From contig CAJNDS010002501.1 in NCBI GenBank assembly GCA_905221605.1, forward strand, positions 1,177,501 to 1,241,500: 64,000 bases of DNA, in the 5' to 3' direction. Both the position numbers and the translations under genes were made by a program. The notes under the pieces were generated by a model. It searched no databases. It saw only the letters and a program-made list of their open reading frames with translations, and had not been told where the DNA came from. Position 1 is the stretch's first letter. Each line of letters opens with the position of its first letter. Source of the DNA: Symbiodinium natans (Eukaryota > Sar > Dinophyceae > Suessiales > Symbiodiniaceae). This document shows positions 25,547 to 37,130 of this stretch, piece by piece.

Positions 25547-26506
25547 AAGCCCTGCACCTTCGCTCGTCACCGCTGCGCCACCTTGGGCTGGGAGTCTGGC
25601 GGCAGCTTCGCCAAGCCAGCTGGCGTTGCTATGTGCTGGCGCTGTTTTTGGGGCTGGCAGAAGGCATGACGTTCTTGGGGCCTGGCGGTGGGAGAAGCTA
25701 CACATCTTGATTATTCTGCCGCCTCGCCATGGACCTGGTACATTGCCACGTTGCAGACTTGCAGATGTTGCGAAGCGTTTGGCCAAGCGTTCTCGGACAT
25801 TTGTCGATATTCCTGAAATGTGCGGCGGTGCGGCCCCGACGGTCGCTACAAGAAGCAGGTGGCCACGCTAGCCGCCCAGTTCGGCTTCTCACTGGCTCGG
25901 AAGAAGATGCGCACCATCCTGGAGCGGGTGGTCGACTACGACGGTGCGCACCACCAGCAGACCCGAAAACGCCTTCAAATCAGCAAGAGACCAAGCGGTT
26001 AGAAGCTAGAGCGCGGAGAATGGATAACCCCGAGCGGCTCGATGCGGACAAGCTTCGGGTCATGGCCGCACGGGTAAGCCGCAGCGCGAATGGTGCAACT
26101 GGCATGTCCCCGCCAGTCGCTGGGAGGAGAGCCCGCGCCAAGCCGAGACATCGAGATCTCCAGCGTACCGACGCACCAGGCCTCTCGCACAGTCAGTCGC
26201 CCGACACACTTGCAGACTGCCAGAGCTCAGTTTGCAGCGGTGCATTGCAGTGCATGCCGCTGGACATTCCGACCTCACACTTTGTTGCCTTCGCACGCTT
26301 GCGCTGGTGCCTCAACTTCTACTCGAGTTTTGCCAAAGCGGAGGCACCGGCGCAACAGATGGTGGAACAAGTAGGTTGTCCTTTCGTGTCCATTGATGTC
26401 GTGGTCTCTCGGTTGCCGGTCGCAGGTGTGTCTCGAGCAGCGCTTGACGTGGAACTTGCTTGGCACGACATGGACCACGGTGAAGATCGTGACCAAAGCG
26501 GCTTGA
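25547..26506 (+). CDS. Possible multi-exon gene, function unknown
   Basis: Composition changes to GC-rich coding-like sequence here, but no single frame runs through. An ATG at 25,547 opens a frame with a hydrophobic segment (CYVLALFLGLAEG). A block at about 25,820-25,995 reads as a basic helical segment (KKQVATLAAQFGFSLARKK). A typical gt-aag donor sits near 26,080. A possible last exon, 26,426-26,506, follows a pyrimidine-rich tract ending CAG and encodes VCLEQRLTWNLLGTTW..., with a TGA stop. The 270-codon open frame across 25,729-26,541 is probably not the protein because it runs through these junctions. I do not recognise a family. Confidence 0.3.
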
Positions 26507-26806
26507 AAGTGCTCGCTGGCACTTATCGTCGTGACCGATAAACCGTGGCTGTGCGAGGCACTACACGCTTAAGTTGCGCGTGTGTTGGTTCACGCTTCTG
26601 GCGAACCGGATGTGCAGAATGAGAATACGTTAACTCATCTGTACTTTGAGACAACTATTATGTCGCGAATGGCTCAAGCATCAGACGGCAGATGCTACAA
26701 CAAATTTTTCGAAATGGTCTACATGATGACATGTGCTCTTTGATCATAATACAGATGATGTTGTTTTGGAGTCTGTGTGGAAAGAAAGAGAAAGGAAAAC
26801 AGAGAC

Positions 26807-27148
<342 letters not shown>

Positions 27149-27149
<1 letters not shown>

Positions 27150-28600
27150 TTCTTCATCATCTTCCACTTCATCATCTTCAACCCGAACATCGACGAGTGT
27201 CGACTTCTTGCATGATCTCCTAGACAGGTCTAGAAAGCACATGCGTGACGAGAAAAAAACCTTAAATCCTTAATCCCTAAGTCCCGCTGTCTTAGTAAGC
27301 GCTGCCCTAATTCACGCAAACCCAAGTCTCAGCTTCCAAACAAACCCTATTTAAGCCGCCACGGGGAGGGGGGGGGAGGGCGGTGCGGGACGACTGAAAG
27401 TTCAAGGCCAGGGCATTCCTGCCAGCCACGCTCACCTAAAAAACTGCATTCGGGTTTAGGTGGGTTTAGGCTTTAGGGTTTAGAGTCCCTAGCAATTAAG
27501 TCTCCATTGCAACAGTAATTGGAGTTTGGTAGGTAGTTACACGTAGGTTTACAGTTTAGGGGTGAGGATTAAGGCTTAGGGTTCAGGATGAGTTTAGGGT
27601 TTTTAGGGTACCGCAGGCTCTTATCAGCCCTAGGGTCTAGGTTTTGTGTATTCTTCTTGGGATAAATCCCGAAACAAGAAGAGGCAGTCGACGACCGCGG
27701 CCCCCAGTTCAAGCTCACAAACGGAAGGGTTTCTTCCAATTCACATAGTTTCGGGCTTCGGGTTTTTCTAGGGCAACTTAGCAGGTATTCTGGTGTGGAG
27801 ACCCAGATGAAATCCAACCACGCACCCCAGCGGTACCCATGCCCGCGACTTTATAGGGTTTAGAGTACTGACACAGAATTGTGAAATACGGGGTCGAATT
27901 TTGTGGTTGGTTTGGAAGTGGAGTGTGAGCTAACTTGAGGCATCATGTTCCTGATCCTTGCCAACATGGTGATTCTTGGCGCGGAGGCAGTCTGCTCGGC
28001 TCCAAAAACCCCCAACCCTAAGCCCTAAACATGCTACAAACCCTGAAACCCGAAACCCTAAACCCCAATCCTAAACCCCAAACAGGGTTCGGTTTGGGTG
28101 TGGAGTTTAAGGCTCAGCTTCTTGGCTCAAGGGGTTGCAGACTCCTAAACCCTAAACCCGAAGCCTGAACCCCAAGGGCTTGTGGACCTCTAAAGCGCTA
28201 GGGTTTATGGGGTTAGGGTATAGGGTTTAGGGACCCTAAAACCCCAAACTCCAAACCCACTTCAAAAAAGTACATATCAAGCCCCAGTGGCTTGTGCTCA
28301 GGTGGACACAGTGCGGTGGCTGCCACCCACTGAAGAGCCGGACAGTTCGCTTTTAGCTTGGTTTGGGGTATAGGGTCTGGGGTTTTGGGCTTAGGGTTTA
28401 GGGTTACCGAACCCGAAGCACCAAACTCCAAACCGTAAACCTTACAAACCCTAAGCCTAAGCCCTTAACTCTTTTTTCGGATATCGTGTCTCATATATCT
28501 TTAGGCTTTAAGCAGAGTTGAACTTGGGGTTTTGGGTGCAGGGTGTATAGAACAAAGAGGATTTCCGTAACCTTGCCGATCACAGGGAAACTGCGGGGCG
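27149..28600. other. Region without recognisable genes
   Basis: Contains many telomere-like words in both orientations (27,440-27,600 and 28,000-28,240) and no supported coding region. Confidence 0.5.
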
Positions 28601-28615
28601 GGCCCAAGAAAGCAA

Positions 28616-28730
28616 GGGTATAGGGTTTAGGGTTTAGGGTTTAGGGATTAGGGGTTAGGGTTTACGGTTTAGGGTTTAGGGATTAGGGTTTAGGGTTTAG
28701 GGTGTAGGGTTTAGGGTTCAGGGTTTAGCA
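28616..28730. repeat. TTTAGGG array with variants
   Basis: About 15 tandem TTTAGGG units with TTAGGG-, TTTACGG- and TGTAGGG-type variants. An opposite-orientation CCCTAAA/CCCCAAA array lies 200 bases away at 28,932-29,095, so the two face each other around about 200 bases of unique sequence. Confidence 0.9.
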
Positions 28731-28931
28731 GCTGAAGACCCTGAATCCCAAGATCTTTTTGTTGTCCCACGCGCTGCTTCTTGCGGTATCCTCTCCAAAC
28801 CAGTCTCGTGCAAGAACGAGAGTTGCTTCCATCAAAAATCTGCTGGCGTTGCGCTGTCAGACTGCGAGGCCAAAACAGATAACAACCCCACAACTTGATG
28901 CTCTGTGCAGTCTACACACCATCCGCAAGCT

Positions 28932-29095
28932 AAACCCTAACCCTAAACCCCAAACCCCAAACCCCAAACCCCAAACCTCAAACCCCAAACCACCCTAAGC
29001 CCTAAACCCTAGACCCTAGACCCTAAACCCTAAACCCTAAACTCTGAACCTAGACCGTAGAATCCAAACCCTAAACCCGAACCGCCGTAAACCCC
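28932..29095. repeat. CCCTAAA / CCCCAAA array
   Basis: Starts with CCCTAAC and CCCTAAA, passes through a homogeneous block of CCCCAAA, then CCCTAGA and CCCTAAA units. Variants are again clustered by type. Confidence 0.9.
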
Positions 29096-29750
29096 AACCC
29101 CAAGGCAGTAAAACTCAAGTCACTGACTCGGACAGACTCAGAGGTCGGCGACATGAAGCTTGAAACCCCCTGCAAGGGGCTCCTTGTCATGCGCTTCGGC
29201 CACACATATGTTGCCTTCGTGTAACCATGGTGCCAAGAAAACAGCATGGCGTAAGGGGGCGCAAGGGCGAGCGCAAGGGCGAAGAACCCCAAGCTCTACA
29301 ATCAGGCCGTCTGCTAGAACTCTACCCAGGCTCTCAAAGCTTCAAGCTCTAGAGTCGTCTATTACTTCCAGTACTAAGCTCGTACTACGAAACAGTGACA
29401 ATCCAGCCAGCCTATGGAAACATCGCGTCTAGTGCTTAGTACAACCTCAGAAAAGCTTGTCGGTACCACGTTTTGTAGTTGGCATGTTTGCCGGCATGGC
29501 CGAACACTAGCACGGCGCAAGGCGGTCGCGTGTAGTGGGGTGGAGTCTTGCAGACGTGGCAGTTTAGTTCGTTAACTTCCACAACAAAAACAGGACATCG
29601 CAGAATCAACGAGAGATCTGTATGCGCCCGTGAATTATTGGCGAGGCACATTCCAGATTCGAAGGACCCGGCTTCAGATGCTATACCTAGCAAGCCTCAG
29701 CGGCATCGCCTCTATATACCGGCCAGTATCACCGGCGTCGCCGCTCTAGC
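29096..29750. other. Region without recognisable genes
   Basis: Unique sequence leading into the minisatellite. Open frames of 70-90 codons on both strands show no recognisable motif. Confidence 0.45.
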
Positions 29751-29754
29751 CACG

Positions 29755-30900
29755 ATGAGAAGGAAAACCGTCGGCGCCGCCCTTAGGAAATACAATGTCA
29801 TCGGCGCCGCCGCTACACGCCAGCAAGCATCATCGGCGCCGCCGCTGTGTCAGCTAGGACCATCAGCGTCGCGAGTATGCCAGCAAGCATCATCGGCACC
29901 GCCGCTATATACAAGCCAGTACCATCTGCGTTGGCGCCGCCACTACATGCCAGCAAGCATCATCGGCACCGCCGCTCTATACCAGCAGACACCGCCGGCA
30001 TCGCCGCTATAGAGGCAAGTACCATCGGCGCCGCCACTTTCTGAAGCATAACCATCGGCCCCACCATTAGGAAACCAAACGTCATTGGCACCACCAGCAA
30101 GCGTCATCGGCGCCGCCGCTGTGTAAGCCCGGACCATCGGCGTCGCAACTACTGAAGCAAGTGTCATCGGCCCCGCCGTTAGGATTTTAAATGTAATGTC
30201 ATCGGCACCGCCACTACATGCCAGCAAGCATCATCGGCACCGCCGCTATATGCCAGCAGACACCGCCGGCATCCCCACTATAGGGGCAAGTACCATCGGC
30301 GCCGCCGCTTTCTGAAGCATAACCATCGGCCCCGCCATTAGGACATCAAGCGTCATTGGCACCACCAGCAAGCATCATCGGCGCCGCCGCTGTGTAAGCC
30401 AGGACCATCAGCGTCGCGAGTATGCCAGCAAGCATCATCGGCACCGCCGCTATATATACAAGCCAGCACCATCTGCGTCGGCGCCGTCGCTACATGCCAG
30501 CAAGCATCATCGGCACCGCCGTCATATACAAGCAAGCACCATCGGCGTCGCCACTACTGAAGCAAGTGTCATCGGCCCCGCCGTTAAGATTTTAAATGTA
30601 ATGTCATCGGCGCCGCCACTACATGCCAGTAAGCATCATCGGCACCGCCGCTACATGCCAGCAGACACCGTCGGCATCGCCACTATAGGGGCAAGTACCA
30701 TCGGCGCCGCCGCTTTCTGAAGCATAACCATCGGCCCCGCCACTAGGACATCAAGCGTCATTGGCACCACCAGCAAGCATCATCGGCGCCGCCGCTGTGT
30801 AGACATACATATCATTGGCGTTGTCACCATAGGAGCAAGTACCACCGGCACCGTGACTTTGAGAAGCAGAACCATCGGGCCTGCCATCAGGAAATGTCGC
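29755..30900. repeat. CATCGGCGCCGCC minisatellite with about 405-bp higher-order period
   Basis: Degenerate units of about 30-45 bases built around CATCGGC(A/G)CCGCC, linked by phrases such as TGCCAGCAAGCAT. A landmark phrase (TTTTAAATGTAATGTCATC) recurs near 30,187 and 30,592, and most units between repeat in the same order, so the array has a higher-order period of about 405 bases. Ala/Gly/Asp-rich frames on the minus strand follow the repeat and are unlikely to be genes. Confidence 0.85.
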
Positions 30901-30925
30901 GTCATCAGCGCAGCTCTACACAAAC

Positions 30926-31510
30926 TTGGTTCTCCGCCCTGGGTAAACTCTCGCAATTTTTTGTAAACTCTCGCAATTTTGTTTTGCAAGAACATTTTCC
31001 GAGTTTCAGTCTGATTTTGCATATGAGTGTAAACGAAATCTTGTGGCCATTGCTTGCGTCTCTTCCCTGGGCGAGCCATCGCGATTCTTGCCATATAGTT
31101 TTGCATATGGACGTGTTTGTCGACATTAACTTCGGTCTCCGCCCTGGGCAATCTCTGGTAATTTTTTTCAACAATAGATGTTCTGAATGCACACAAAAGT
31201 TTTTCAGTATAGCTTTGCATTGCATGGGCATGTGTTTGTCGACACTAACTGGGGTCTCCGCCCTGGGCAAACTCTCGTGTTTTTTCAAGCAGGTTTCAAG
31301 AATGTATAGGCAATCTTGTAGCCGTGGAGTGTCTTCCCTAGGCGAGCCATCGCGAAGTTTTCAATACAATTTTGCTTATGCATGTGTTTGTCGACACTGT
31401 CTCGGGTCTCCGCCTGGGTAAATTCTAGCCATTTGTTTTCCAGGAAGATTTTCTGAATGTAAACGAAGTCTTGTAGAAGTGGCTTGAGTCTCTTCCTCCG
31501 GCGAGCCATC
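30926..31510. repeat. Degenerate tandem repeat with TCTCCGCCCTGGG core
   Basis: The phrases GGTCTCCGCCCTGGGCAAACTC and GTGTTTGTCGACACTAAC recur near 30,930, 31,133, 31,253 and 31,409, with spacings of 120-203 bases. CTTCCCTGGGCGAGCCATCG recurs near 31,062, 31,335 and 31,492. Frames on both strands (up to 175 codons) follow the repeat. Confidence 0.7.
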
Positions 31511-31607
31511 GCGATGCACGAAGCACATTTTCTACGCAAGGTGCTGCTGGAGTTTTTGGCTTCTAGCTTGTTGTTCCATCCAGTCTTACTTGCTTGCCAG
31601 CTGCGAT

Positions 31608-33756
31608 GGCGGCTTTCGCTCAGAACTCGCCTTACAGCGCGCTGCTGGGCCAGCAAGTCCTTTACACTGGGCAGAATGGCCAGGCCACTATGCCCAGCTC
31701 ATCTAACACAGTTCAACATTTTTTTTGTGTCACAACATAGAAACGCGACAGCGCGCCCACCGTGCAGGCCGCCATGTGGACGCCTGGACGGGTACGTGCA
31801 GCTGGGGATCGGTACCAGCATCCACACCAACTACCAAGACAATCTTGGATGGGTCGGTTCGATGCTTAGTAAAATCTTCCAGGTCTAAATTTAAAACGTC
31901 AAAATTCAAAACGTGTGAGGCTGCAAAACCGAAAGGCCGAGAAGACAAAACTCTGTCGAAGGTCCCCATCGGTACCAAGTCCTCGGCGCATCTCCTCTTC
32001 CTGTTCAGCTGGACCTTGCAGCAGGCGAATATATGTAGTGCAGCCCACAAGAGTTTATGTGGTGATGTAGAGTCATTTATGTGTTTCATGTTTATGGTAT
32101 TTTGAGCAAAACCACTTTGGGAGGCTGTTTGTCGGTTTTTATCCATATGAGGTTTGGGTTTCTTAAGTTTTAGGGTTTAGGATGAAGTCTTCAGCAACTC
32201 ATTTTCTTTATTTTGTGTCAATTGCTGATTAGGTTGGTTTGGATGTGTGATTTTGCGAGTATTTTGAGTCGAAACATTCGGGGAGGCTGTTTGTCGAGTT
32301 TTTTTCCATATGAGGTTTGGGTTTCTTAGGTTTTAAGGGTTTAGGATGAAGTCTCCAGCAAGTCATTTTCTTGAATTTGGGACTTTTGGTGATTTAGATT
32401 GGTTTGGATGTGGGATTTTGAGAGTATTTTGAGTCCAAACATTCGGGGAGGCTGCTTGTCGAGTTTTTTCCATATGAGGTTTGGGTTTCTTAGGATGAAG
32501 CCTCCAGCAAGTCATTTTCTACATTTTGGGCCTTTTGGTGATTTAGATTGGTTTGGATGTGGGATTTTGAAAGCATTTTGAGTCGAAACATTCGGGGAGG
32601 CTGTTTGTCGATTTTTTTTCATATGAGGTTTGGGTTTCTTAAGTTTTGTAGGGTTTAGGATGAAGCCTTCAGCAAGTCATTTTCTACATTTTGGGCCTTT
32701 TGGTGATTTAGATTGGTTTGGATGTGGGATTTTGAAAGCATTTTGAGTCGAAACATTCGGGGAGGCTGTTTGTCGATTTTTTTTTCATATGAGGTTTGGG
32801 TTTCTTAAGTTTTGTAGGGTTTAGGATGAAGCCTTCAGCAAGTCATTTTCTTGAATTTGGGACTTTTGGTGATTTAGATTGGTTTGGATGTGGGATTTTG
32901 AGAGTATTTTGAGTCCAAACATTCGGGGAGGCTGTTTGTCGAGTTTTTTCCATATGAGGTTTGGGTTTCTTAGGTTTTAAGGGTTTAGAATGAAGCCTCC
33001 AGCAAGTCATTTTCTACATTTTGGGCCTTTTGGTGATTTAGATTGGTTTGGATGTGGGATTTTGAGAGTATTTTGAGTCGAAACATTCGGGGAGGCTGTT
33101 TGTCGATTTTTTTTCATATGAGGTTTGGGTTTCTTAAGTTTTAGGGTTTAGGATGAAGTCTTCAGCAACTCATTTTCTGTATTTTGGGTTTTTCGTGGAT
33201 TCAATAATACTGTTTTTGTGCGGGATTTTGAGTGTGTTCTGAATAGAGAGGTTCTGAGAGTCAAACCCTGAAATTCGGACTTTGCCGCTATGCTTTTTCT
33301 TTGAGAGGCAGCAGGGTTCCAGTTACTCCGCCAGCAGCACCTCGTCGCGACCGGAGTCGCTCAGCACCCCGAGGCCTTTTGATTTCTCGTGCAAAGGACT
33401 TTTCTCTTAGGACTTAGGAGGTTCTTAAATGCTGGACAGGGCCGCGCACGCTCTTTGTGAGAAACCTTCCCGGGAACGACACCGAGCGACTGACGCGCGA
33501 CTTCAGTTGCAAGGGCGACGTGGAGAGCGTGCAGGCAGCGAATTTTCTTGTCTGCTTGACGTTGCATGACCACGCATACAGCGCTGTAAATCACATGACG
33601 ACACTCTCGAATAAGGTCTGGGACCAGGAGGGCTCCGGCTACGTTGGCCTTGTCAAGTACAAGACCTGCGAGCAAGCCGCGAGTGCCCTGAAAGATTGGA
33701 ACCACAGTTACTATCGGGGACAGCAGCTCAGAATCGAGTACGCTCGACGGGGGTAG
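31608..33756 (+). CDS. RRM-type RNA-binding protein gene (multi-exon)
   Basis: The last exon (33,440-33,756, TAG stop) encodes one RNA recognition motif: RNP2 as TLFVRNLP, RNP1 as SGYVGLVKY, and a C-terminal LRIEYARRG strand. Such domains bind single-stranded RNA; the target cannot be told. The preceding exon (from about 33,312 to 33,396) is Ser/Pro-rich and joins in phase through a GA-AG intron (33,397-33,439, 43 bases) to give FSCKGPRTLFVRNLP. An ATG at 31,608 opens a Gln/Ser-rich piece (MAAFAQNSPYSALLGQQ) that I take as a likely first exon, but the joins between 31,720 and 33,310 are unresolved. About 20 extra residues sit between the two RNP motifs and could be an unspliced mini-intron. 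The intron of about 1.1 kb holds a 165-bp tandem repeat. Confidence 0.6.
32104..33200. repeat. 165-bp tandem repeat, about 6.5 units, inside the RRM gene
   Basis: The phrase CATTCGGGGAGGCTG recurs near 32,276, 32,439, 32,590, 32,755, 32,920 and 33,086, with a diverged first copy near 32,107. Spacing is 165 bases, with one 151-base unit lacking a short stretch around TTTTAAGGGTTTAGG. Each unit carries TTTAGGATGAAG, which includes a telomere-like word. Confidence 0.9.
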
Positions 33757-34340
33757 ATCTTCGTGTTCGTTTAGGATCCCTAAAAATGCAAGGCGTCAGT
33801 GCTCAAGGTACCTTTCGCAAGATCTCATCCCCAGCTGCGCCCACAAGCCGAGCAAAGCCGGTAAACTCGCAGATCCGCGTTTCTCGCCCTTCAGCCACGA
33901 GTGCTGAAAGATGGGTCGTGGTTTTGCGCGTGCAGTCGTGAAGAGCTCGCAAAATCGGGAAGTTCATGTTTGTAGACGTCGCTATGTTTCGCAACAATCT
34001 CTGTCATCCTGAAATCCAAAAAACTGCTTGAAATCCATCTCCGCTCTTGTATCTGCTCTCCACTTTCTTGTTCCCCTGCCCTTTTGCCCCCTATCCTCGC
34101 TCTCGTGTCCTTTCTCTTCACTGTCTTGTCTCACTGCCTTTGTCCCCGCTCTTTTTTCCTCCCCGCTCAATTGTCCACTGTCTCTGCTTTTTTGTCTGTC
34201 GCTTGTCACCCTGTCCCCTGTCACCTGTCCCCGCTCTCTTGTCTCTTGTCCCTTGTCCCCGCTCTCTTGTGTTTTGTCCTTCTCTCTTGTCCCGTTAGTT
34301 CTTTTTCTCTCTAGAGGGGACGGAATTCAGCACGGATAGA
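33757..34340. repeat. CTTGTCCCCGCTCT-rich pyrimidine tract
   Basis: From about 34,060 to 34,310 the plus strand is a loose repeat of CTTGTCCC, CACTGTC and CCGCTCTC words, strongly pyrimidine-rich. It gives Ser/Leu/Pro/Cys frames without a recognisable domain. 33,757-34,050 has no identified feature. Confidence 0.6.
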
Positions 34341-34376
34341 GGGAGCAGCGTTTCTGTTTTTTGTTTACGGTGTGTG

Positions 34377-35216
34377 AAGAAGGTGAATCAAGCACATGTA
34401 TAAGGTCGCGTGAACTTGTTCTGCCCACCTGCCTCCAGCCCTGACATCCACAAGGTGGGATGCAGGGTAGGGGGACAACGCGCAGGGGCAACCGGCTTTC
34501 AAGGGCTGCGGCCACAGCCTGGCTTCAGCACCCCCCTCGGCCTGCCATCCGGAGGCAGGACGCTCTTCACAAGCTGTCCATCCCTTCCGGGGGGCGAGCA
34601 TCTGCACCAACACATGCTGTAGCATCGCATTGCGCTGCTCCCGCCCTGTCCCCGGCAGTGGGCCGGCTACGCAAACTCTGTCCAAGATCCGCCGTCCACG
34701 GGCGTAAACCCAAGCATTTGGCATCACTCAAACGAAAGCGCGCCCGTACACTACACTGCGCCAAGGACCGCTTACGCGCCTGAAGACGATTTCTGCCTTT
34801 CGGCTCCCTCACCTTCCTCCGCCAGGGCAGCCTTCCCTTACAACCAATGTCCCGCGTCTCCTGGAAAATGGTGCCGTCGCCATCGCAGCCCCCCTCCATC
34901 CTTCAGTCCCATCGCAGCAACATTGCAATTGCGGCGGCGTGGAATTTGACGAAGTCCTCCAAGCAGTAAGTCACGTTCTGGCACGGTGTAGCGGACGCGC
35001 TTCTTTGCAGCGCGTAGCTTTTTCACACGCGTCTTCGCGCTTAGGCCATTGGGCATCATAACCTGAAGAAGGTGAATCAAGCACATGCATAAGGTCGCAT
35101 GAACTTGTTCTGCCCACCTGCCTCCCGCCCTGACATCCACAAGGTGGGATGCAGGGTAGGGGCAACGCGCCGGGGCAACTGGCTCTTAAAGGCTGCGGCT
35201 ACAGCTTGGTTTCGAG
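34377..35216. repeat. Pair of about 150-bp direct repeats 688 bp apart
   Basis: 34,377-34,527 and 35,065-35,216 are the same sequence with scattered substitutions and a small gap, both beginning GAAGAAGGTGAATCAAGCAC. The 540 bases between them have no recognised gene. Either a tandem duplication whose second unit is cut short, or direct terminal repeats of a small element. Confidence 0.8.
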
Positions 35217-36349
35217 CAGTGTGGTTTTGGCTTATGCGTTTTCAGCGACAAACAGGCGCAAGGGCTAATCCACTAACGGATTTCATGGGTTGATCGAGTA
35301 ACTGCTGTCTCTGCCGGCTCGGCCGAAAGTTGCTGGCTCGAACCCGCAAGCCCTTAACCGACACAGAATTAGGGTCCAGGTTTCCTTGCTGGAACCTAAA
35401 ACCCTAGAGTATGGCTGCAAGGTGTATTAACTTCTAAACCCCTGTGAACTCAGACCCCTGAAAATCTTCATAAGAGCCTAATGAGTGTTAAGGCAAGATC
35501 GTCAGGTCCCTCATGATACAACGGGTTTCTTGACTGAGTGTCTCATCCTGCGTTCGCCTCCTTTGCGCCTCACAGAGCAACCAAGGCCGGCCGAATAAGT
35601 TTTGCATTGCAGGGCACCGCTCTAATCCTAAACTCTAAGCCTTGTTCTAAAGCATACCGCCCTAACCCGAACCCGAAACCCTACCCCAAACTAAGCCTGT
35701 ACACAGTGGCACCCTTTACTTATCGGCGGTAGCCGACGACAGGATCACTTGCCGGAAGGATGTGTCACATAGGGAAAGATAACCGAAACTTGCACTGACT
35801 TGGCATCTACATGCCATTGTGTTATGCTTTGTCATTGCATCTTTTTATATCTTTTTTATAACTTTCTTTATCTTTTTGAATCTTTTTCTATCTTTTCGTA
35901 TCTTTTTTCTATCTTTTCGTATCTTTTTTTGCAGATTTTTATAAGATTTCTGTGTCATCTCATCAATCATAGATGCACGCATGACATGCGCATAAACATG
36001 TGAGGCGTGAAAAAGAATCTCCACTTCAAGCGCAGGCTGACTTCAACAGAGGTCAAGAAGCTGTACCCAATTAGGATTTAGGATTTAACATTTACGGGAT
36101 TTAAGTCCAGAAACGGAGGGGTCACCAGAACCATCTATCTCTGCACAAGAAAATTGCATTTTTACTATGGATCTAAGCGTCCTCGGACAGCAGGTGCTCA
36201 GCAGCAGCAGGTGCCAAGTCGTTTAGGGTTTAGGGCTTAGGGCTTAGGGCTCTTTTTATCATATATATATATATCTTTGTATCTTTTCAAGTGATTTTCA
36301 CTCAATAAAAAAATGTCTACTTTAATTTTTTTCAAAGCACTTTCGTCAC
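35217..36349. other. Region without recognisable genes
   Basis: Includes an ATCTTTT-type microsatellite at about 35,835-35,940, a telomere-like patch at 36,219-36,250 and an (AT)n run at about 36,260-36,274. No supported coding region. Confidence 0.5.
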
Positions 36350-37130
36350 ACTCTAAGGGCTCTAAGGGCTCTAAGGCCTCTAAGGTCCCTAAAGGCTCTC
36401 AGGGCTCCAAGGGCTTGAAGGGCTCTTAGGGCTCTACGGGCTCTAAGGCCTGTAAGGACTCTAAGGCCTGCAGGGGTGTAAGGGCTCTGAGGACTTTAAG
36501 GGCTCTAAAGACTCGAAGGCCTCTACGGGCTCTGCAGGTTCTAAAGGCCTCTAAGGCTTCTACGGTCTCGAAGGGCTCGAGGGGTTCTAAGGCCTCGAAG
36601 GCCTCGAAGGGCTCCAAGGGCTCTAAGGGCTTACTTTTTTGAATTTTTGGGAACATTTGTTGTATGGATTCCGGGTTCAAGATTGTTCAAGATTGTTCTA
36701 GATTGCTGGTGCTGCCCGGAGCTGCCAGGGCAGCATTTTGCGAAGCTCTCACTGAATCTAGCTGGGTTCAAGATTGTTCAAGATTGTTCAAGATGGGGAA
36801 AACTGGGCTTACCTGGCTGCCCGGACCCGGAGCAGTTTTTAGAGAAAAAAAGTACTTTCCGCCCACTCCCGCCTCGGACACTGGCAGCACGCAGCGTCAA
36901 GCACGCTAAGCACGTTAAGGGCTCTAAGGGCTCTACGGGGCTATAGGGCCCTAAGGCCTGTAAGGACTTCAAGGCCTGCACGGGCCCTAAGGGCTCTCAG
37001 GACTCTAAGGGCTCTAAAAACTCCAAGGCCTCTAAGGGCTCTGAACGCTCTAAAGGCCTCTAAGACTATAAGGGCTCAAAGGGCTCTAAGGCCTCGAAGG
37101 CCTCTAAGGGGGGCTTAAGGTTGCTCAGAC
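36350..37130. repeat. GGGCTCTAA 9-bp minisatellite in two blocks
   Basis: 9-bp units close to GGGCTCTAA, with AGGCCTCTA, GGGCTTGAA and similar variants, fill about 36,350-36,632 and 36,910-37,130. They keep Leu-Glu-Pro frames open on the minus strand. The 280-bp interruption (36,633-36,909) is of another kind and carries its own repeated GATTGTTCAA word near 36,679-36,705 and 36,767-36,794. Confidence 0.9.

Noticed and set aside
28122..28131. TTGGCTCAAG, the end of the dinoflagellate spliced-leader sequence, as a possible retroposed mRNA scar
   Set aside because: Only ten bases match, the upstream half of the leader is absent, and no coding sequence follows.
29755..30900. Regularly spaced repeats resembling a CRISPR array
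   Set aside because: Units are degenerate, spacers are themselves repeated, and the genome is eukaryotic.
35325..35350. Reverse-strand GGTTCGAGCC resembling a tRNA B box
   Set aside because: No matching A box or cloverleaf could be drawn in the neighbouring sequence.
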